10,022 nt of DNA from contig QOAV01000193.1 in assembly GCA_003972845.1 (NCBI GenBank), forward strand, positions 1 through 10,022, read 5' to 3'. The first letter of the stretch is position 1. Each line of letters begins with the position of its first letter. Shown here in pieces: positions 8,177 to 10,022 of the stretch. This DNA is from Gammaproteobacteria bacterium (GTDB lineage: Bacteria; Pseudomonadota; Gammaproteobacteria; QOAV01). The notes below the pieces were generated by a model. That model saw only the letters and a list, made by a program, of their open reading frames with translations, had not been told where the DNA came from and ran no database searches. The position numbers and the translations under genes were made by a program.

Positions 8177-8202
8177 GCAGGGGCGGATGAATCCACCCCT
8201 GC
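8177..8202. terminator. Strong hairpin in the argB/amtB convergent spacer
   Basis: GCAGGGG (8177-8183) pairs with CCCCTGC (8196-8202). After one C-A mismatch, GGA pairs with TCC around the loop TGAA. It lies 8 nt past the amtB stop and about 95 nt past the argB stop. Neither side has a T-tract, so it may protect 3' ends or act as a weak bidirectional terminator rather than a standard intrinsic one. Confidence 0.45.
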
Positions 8203-8210
8203 ACACCAGC

Positions 8211-9521
8211 CTAAATAATATACCCCCGCTCTTCATGCTCGGCGATATCCAGGCCCTGGGATTCATCTTCCGCGGTAACGCGAATGCCCATGACGGCGTC
8301 GAGCATTTTCAGCGTGAGCCAGGTAATCACTCCGGCCCAGAAGCCGGTGGCGAGTATGCCGGTGATCTGGACGCCTACCTGTTTTGCCATGGTCATGCCT
8401 TCAGCCAGGCCGGCGCCGGAGAATACGCCCAGTTGCGAGGAAACGAAAATACCGGCAAGAAAGGTGCCGAGCATGCCGCCGACGCCGTGAACCGGGAACA
8501 CGTCCAGCGAGTCGTCGATATGCAGTTTCTGCTTGATGATCTGGGTGGCGTTGAAGCAGATGAACCCGGCCAGCAGGCCGATGACGATGCCGCCCATGGG
8601 ACCGACAAAGCCGGAGGCGGGGGTGATGGTGCCGAGACCGGCCACCATACCGGTGACGATGCCCAGGGTGCTGGGCTTGCCAAACTTGAGCCACTCCATC
8701 AGCATCCACATGGTGGCTCCCGCCGATGCGGACAGATGGGTAACGAATATGGCCATGCCGGCGTCGCTGTTGGCAGCCAGGGCGGACCCGCCGTTGAAGC
8801 CGAACCAGCCCACCCAGAGCATGCCTGCGCCGGCGACGGTCAATGTCAGGTTATGCGGCGGCATCGGGGTTTTCGGGAAACCGCTGCGCCGGCCCAACAC
8901 CAGCGCCGCCACCAGGGCCGATACGCCAGCGGTGATATGCACCACCGTGCCGCCGGCAAAATCCAGCAGGCCCATTTGTTGCAGCCAGCCGCCGCCCCAT
9001 ACCCAGTGCGTAATGGGCGCATAGACAACAATCAACCAGATGATTGAGAAGGCGAGCATGGCAGAAAAGCGCATGCGTTCGGCAAAACCGCCGACAATCA
9101 GTGCCGGAGTAATAATGGCGAAGGTGAGCTGGAACATGGAAAACACGCTTTCCGGTAATGTGCCGAACGGCGCATCGCGACCGATCCCGGCAAAGAAAGC
9201 CTTGCCGAAGCCACCTATCCAGGCGTTGGCCGAGCCGCCATCGCCAAATGCCAGGCTATAGACAAACAGCACCCAGAGTATGGAAACAACACCGGCAATG
9301 GCGAAGCACTGCATGAAAATAGATAACACGTTCTTGACCCGCACCAGGCCGCCGTAGAACAGGGCCAGGCCCGGCAGAGTCATCATCAGCACCAGGGCTG
9401 TGGAAGTCATGATCCATGCCGTATCGGCACCGCTGATTTCATCGGCGGCAAAAGCGATGCTCGGGAGAGTGGCAAGACAGGTCGCTATGATTACCGCTGT
9501 GGCGCGGCTTATCTTTTTCAT
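8211..9521 (-). CDS. amtB: Ammonium transporter AmtB
   Basis: AmtB is a trimeric inner-membrane channel for ammonium/ammonia. The 436-residue precursor starts with a cleavable signal peptide (basic MKK, hydrophobic 8-19, likely cut after AFA near residue 25), followed by the pattern of 11 membrane helices expected of the family. The pore twin histidines are visible as THWVWGGG (His172) and FPVHGVGG (His345). The conserved blocks FYGGLVR (55-61), DFAGGTVVHI (187-196) and GWFGFNGGSALAAN (238-251) are present. The cytoplasmic tail RVTAEDESQGLDIAEHEERGY (414-434) is the segment that docks the PII T-loop. AGGGG lies 6 nt before ATG 9521. It follows glnK by 23 nt, the classic glnK-amtB operon, so GlnK is expected to block it when nitrogen is plentiful. 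It converges on argB. Confidence 0.98.
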   Translation of the reverse strand: MKKISRATAVIIATCLATLPSIAFAADEISGADTAWIMTSTALVLMMTLPGLALFYGGLVRVKNVLSIFMQCFAIAGVVSILWVLFVYSLAFGDGGSANAWIGGFGKAFFAGIGRDAPFGTLPESVFSMFQLTFAIITPALIVGGFAERMRFSAMLAFSIIWLIVVYAPITHWVWGGGWLQQMGLLDFAGGTVVHITAGVSALVAALVLGRRSGFPKTPMPPHNLTLTVAGAGMLWVGWFGFNGGSALAANSDAGMAIFVTHLSASAGATMWMLMEWLKFGKPSTLGIVTGMVAGLGTITPASGFVGPMGGIVIGLLAGFICFNATQIIKQKLHIDDSLDVFPVHGVGGMLGTFLAGIFVSSQLGVFSGAGLAEGMTMAKQVGVQITGILATGFWAGVITWLTLKMLDAVMGIRVTAEDESQGLDIAEHEERGYII

Positions 9522-9544
9522 TATTATCCCCTTTGGTCTATAGG

Positions 9545-9913
<369 letters not shown>

Positions 9914-10022
9914 TCAAGTTGATGAAGGCGTGAATAGTTCCATGGCATGACCTACTGCCGCAAAAGTGACCAATACCCGTTGACCGGCAAAGGCGACATC
10001 AACACCTACCCACCCTGTCCCC
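9914..10022 (-). CDS. Possible 3' end of an unidentified gene upstream of glnK
   Basis: A minus-strand frame is open from the right edge to a TGA at 9914-9916 (35 codons visible), ending 30 nt before the glnK start. The visible peptide is hydrophobic and rich in Gly, Val and Ala, and ends GHAMELFTPSST. No family is recognised. An open frame this short is not strong evidence of coding, and the region is also where the glnK promoter should be. Confidence 0.25.
   Translation of the reverse strand, partial: GTGWVGVDVAFAGQRVLVTFAAVGHAMELFTPSST

Noticed and set aside
8160..9047. 295-codon plus-strand open frame rich in Gly, His, Ala and Gln
   Set aside because: Antisense to amtB; the odd composition comes from reading membrane-helix codons backwards.
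9927..9942. Possible sigma-54 promoter for glnK
   Set aside because: The GG and GC are correctly spaced but the -12 box (ACGCC) lacks the usual TT, so it is not called as a feature.

Overview
The window is ordinary chromosomal DNA from a moderately GC-rich proteobacterium. UvrD, ArgS, GlnK and AmtB all closely resemble gammaproteobacterial forms, and argS is followed by a SPOR-domain gene, an order familiar from gammaproteobacteria. I infer a Gammaproteobacteria member, possibly Chromatiales-like; no 16S or other decisive marker is present. There are no tRNA or rRNA genes, CRISPR arrays, insertion sequences or recognisable phage genes.

Layout. At the left edge a leftward, truncated gene for a small DUF6499/DUF2285-like protein diverges from uvrD (511-2703). 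A two-helix membrane protein with a degenerate GGDEF domain (2791-3510) follows uvrD on the same strand and converges on a leftward pair: argS (GTG start at 6011), then a SPOR-domain membrane protein 13 nt downstream. Divergent from argS is a small heat shock protein gene (6124-6570) with a near-consensus sigma-32 promoter and a strong intrinsic terminator. A small leftward coiled-coil gene (6704-7012) with 11-residue Trp repeats is preceded by a structured leader and a possible 26-codon upstream ORF. It diverges from argB (7199-8083), the second enzyme of arginine synthesis. The right end holds the nitrogen-sensing pair glnK-amtB, transcribed leftward in that order, with a doubtful open frame at the edge.

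Functional themes. argB and glnK/amtB all concern nitrogen and arginine, and PII proteins control NAG kinase in some lineages. However, this ArgB carries the N-terminal helix typical of enzymes inhibited directly by arginine. Hsp20 and the coiled-coil gene may both be stress genes, and they converge on one short spacer.

No new multi-gene system was found. The most interesting items are small: the leader ORF and hairpin before the coiled-coil gene, its 11-residue repeats, the degenerate GGDEF protein, the sigma-32 promoter embedded in the argS/hsp20 divergent region, and a degenerate heptamer repeat found just after two unrelated stop codons.
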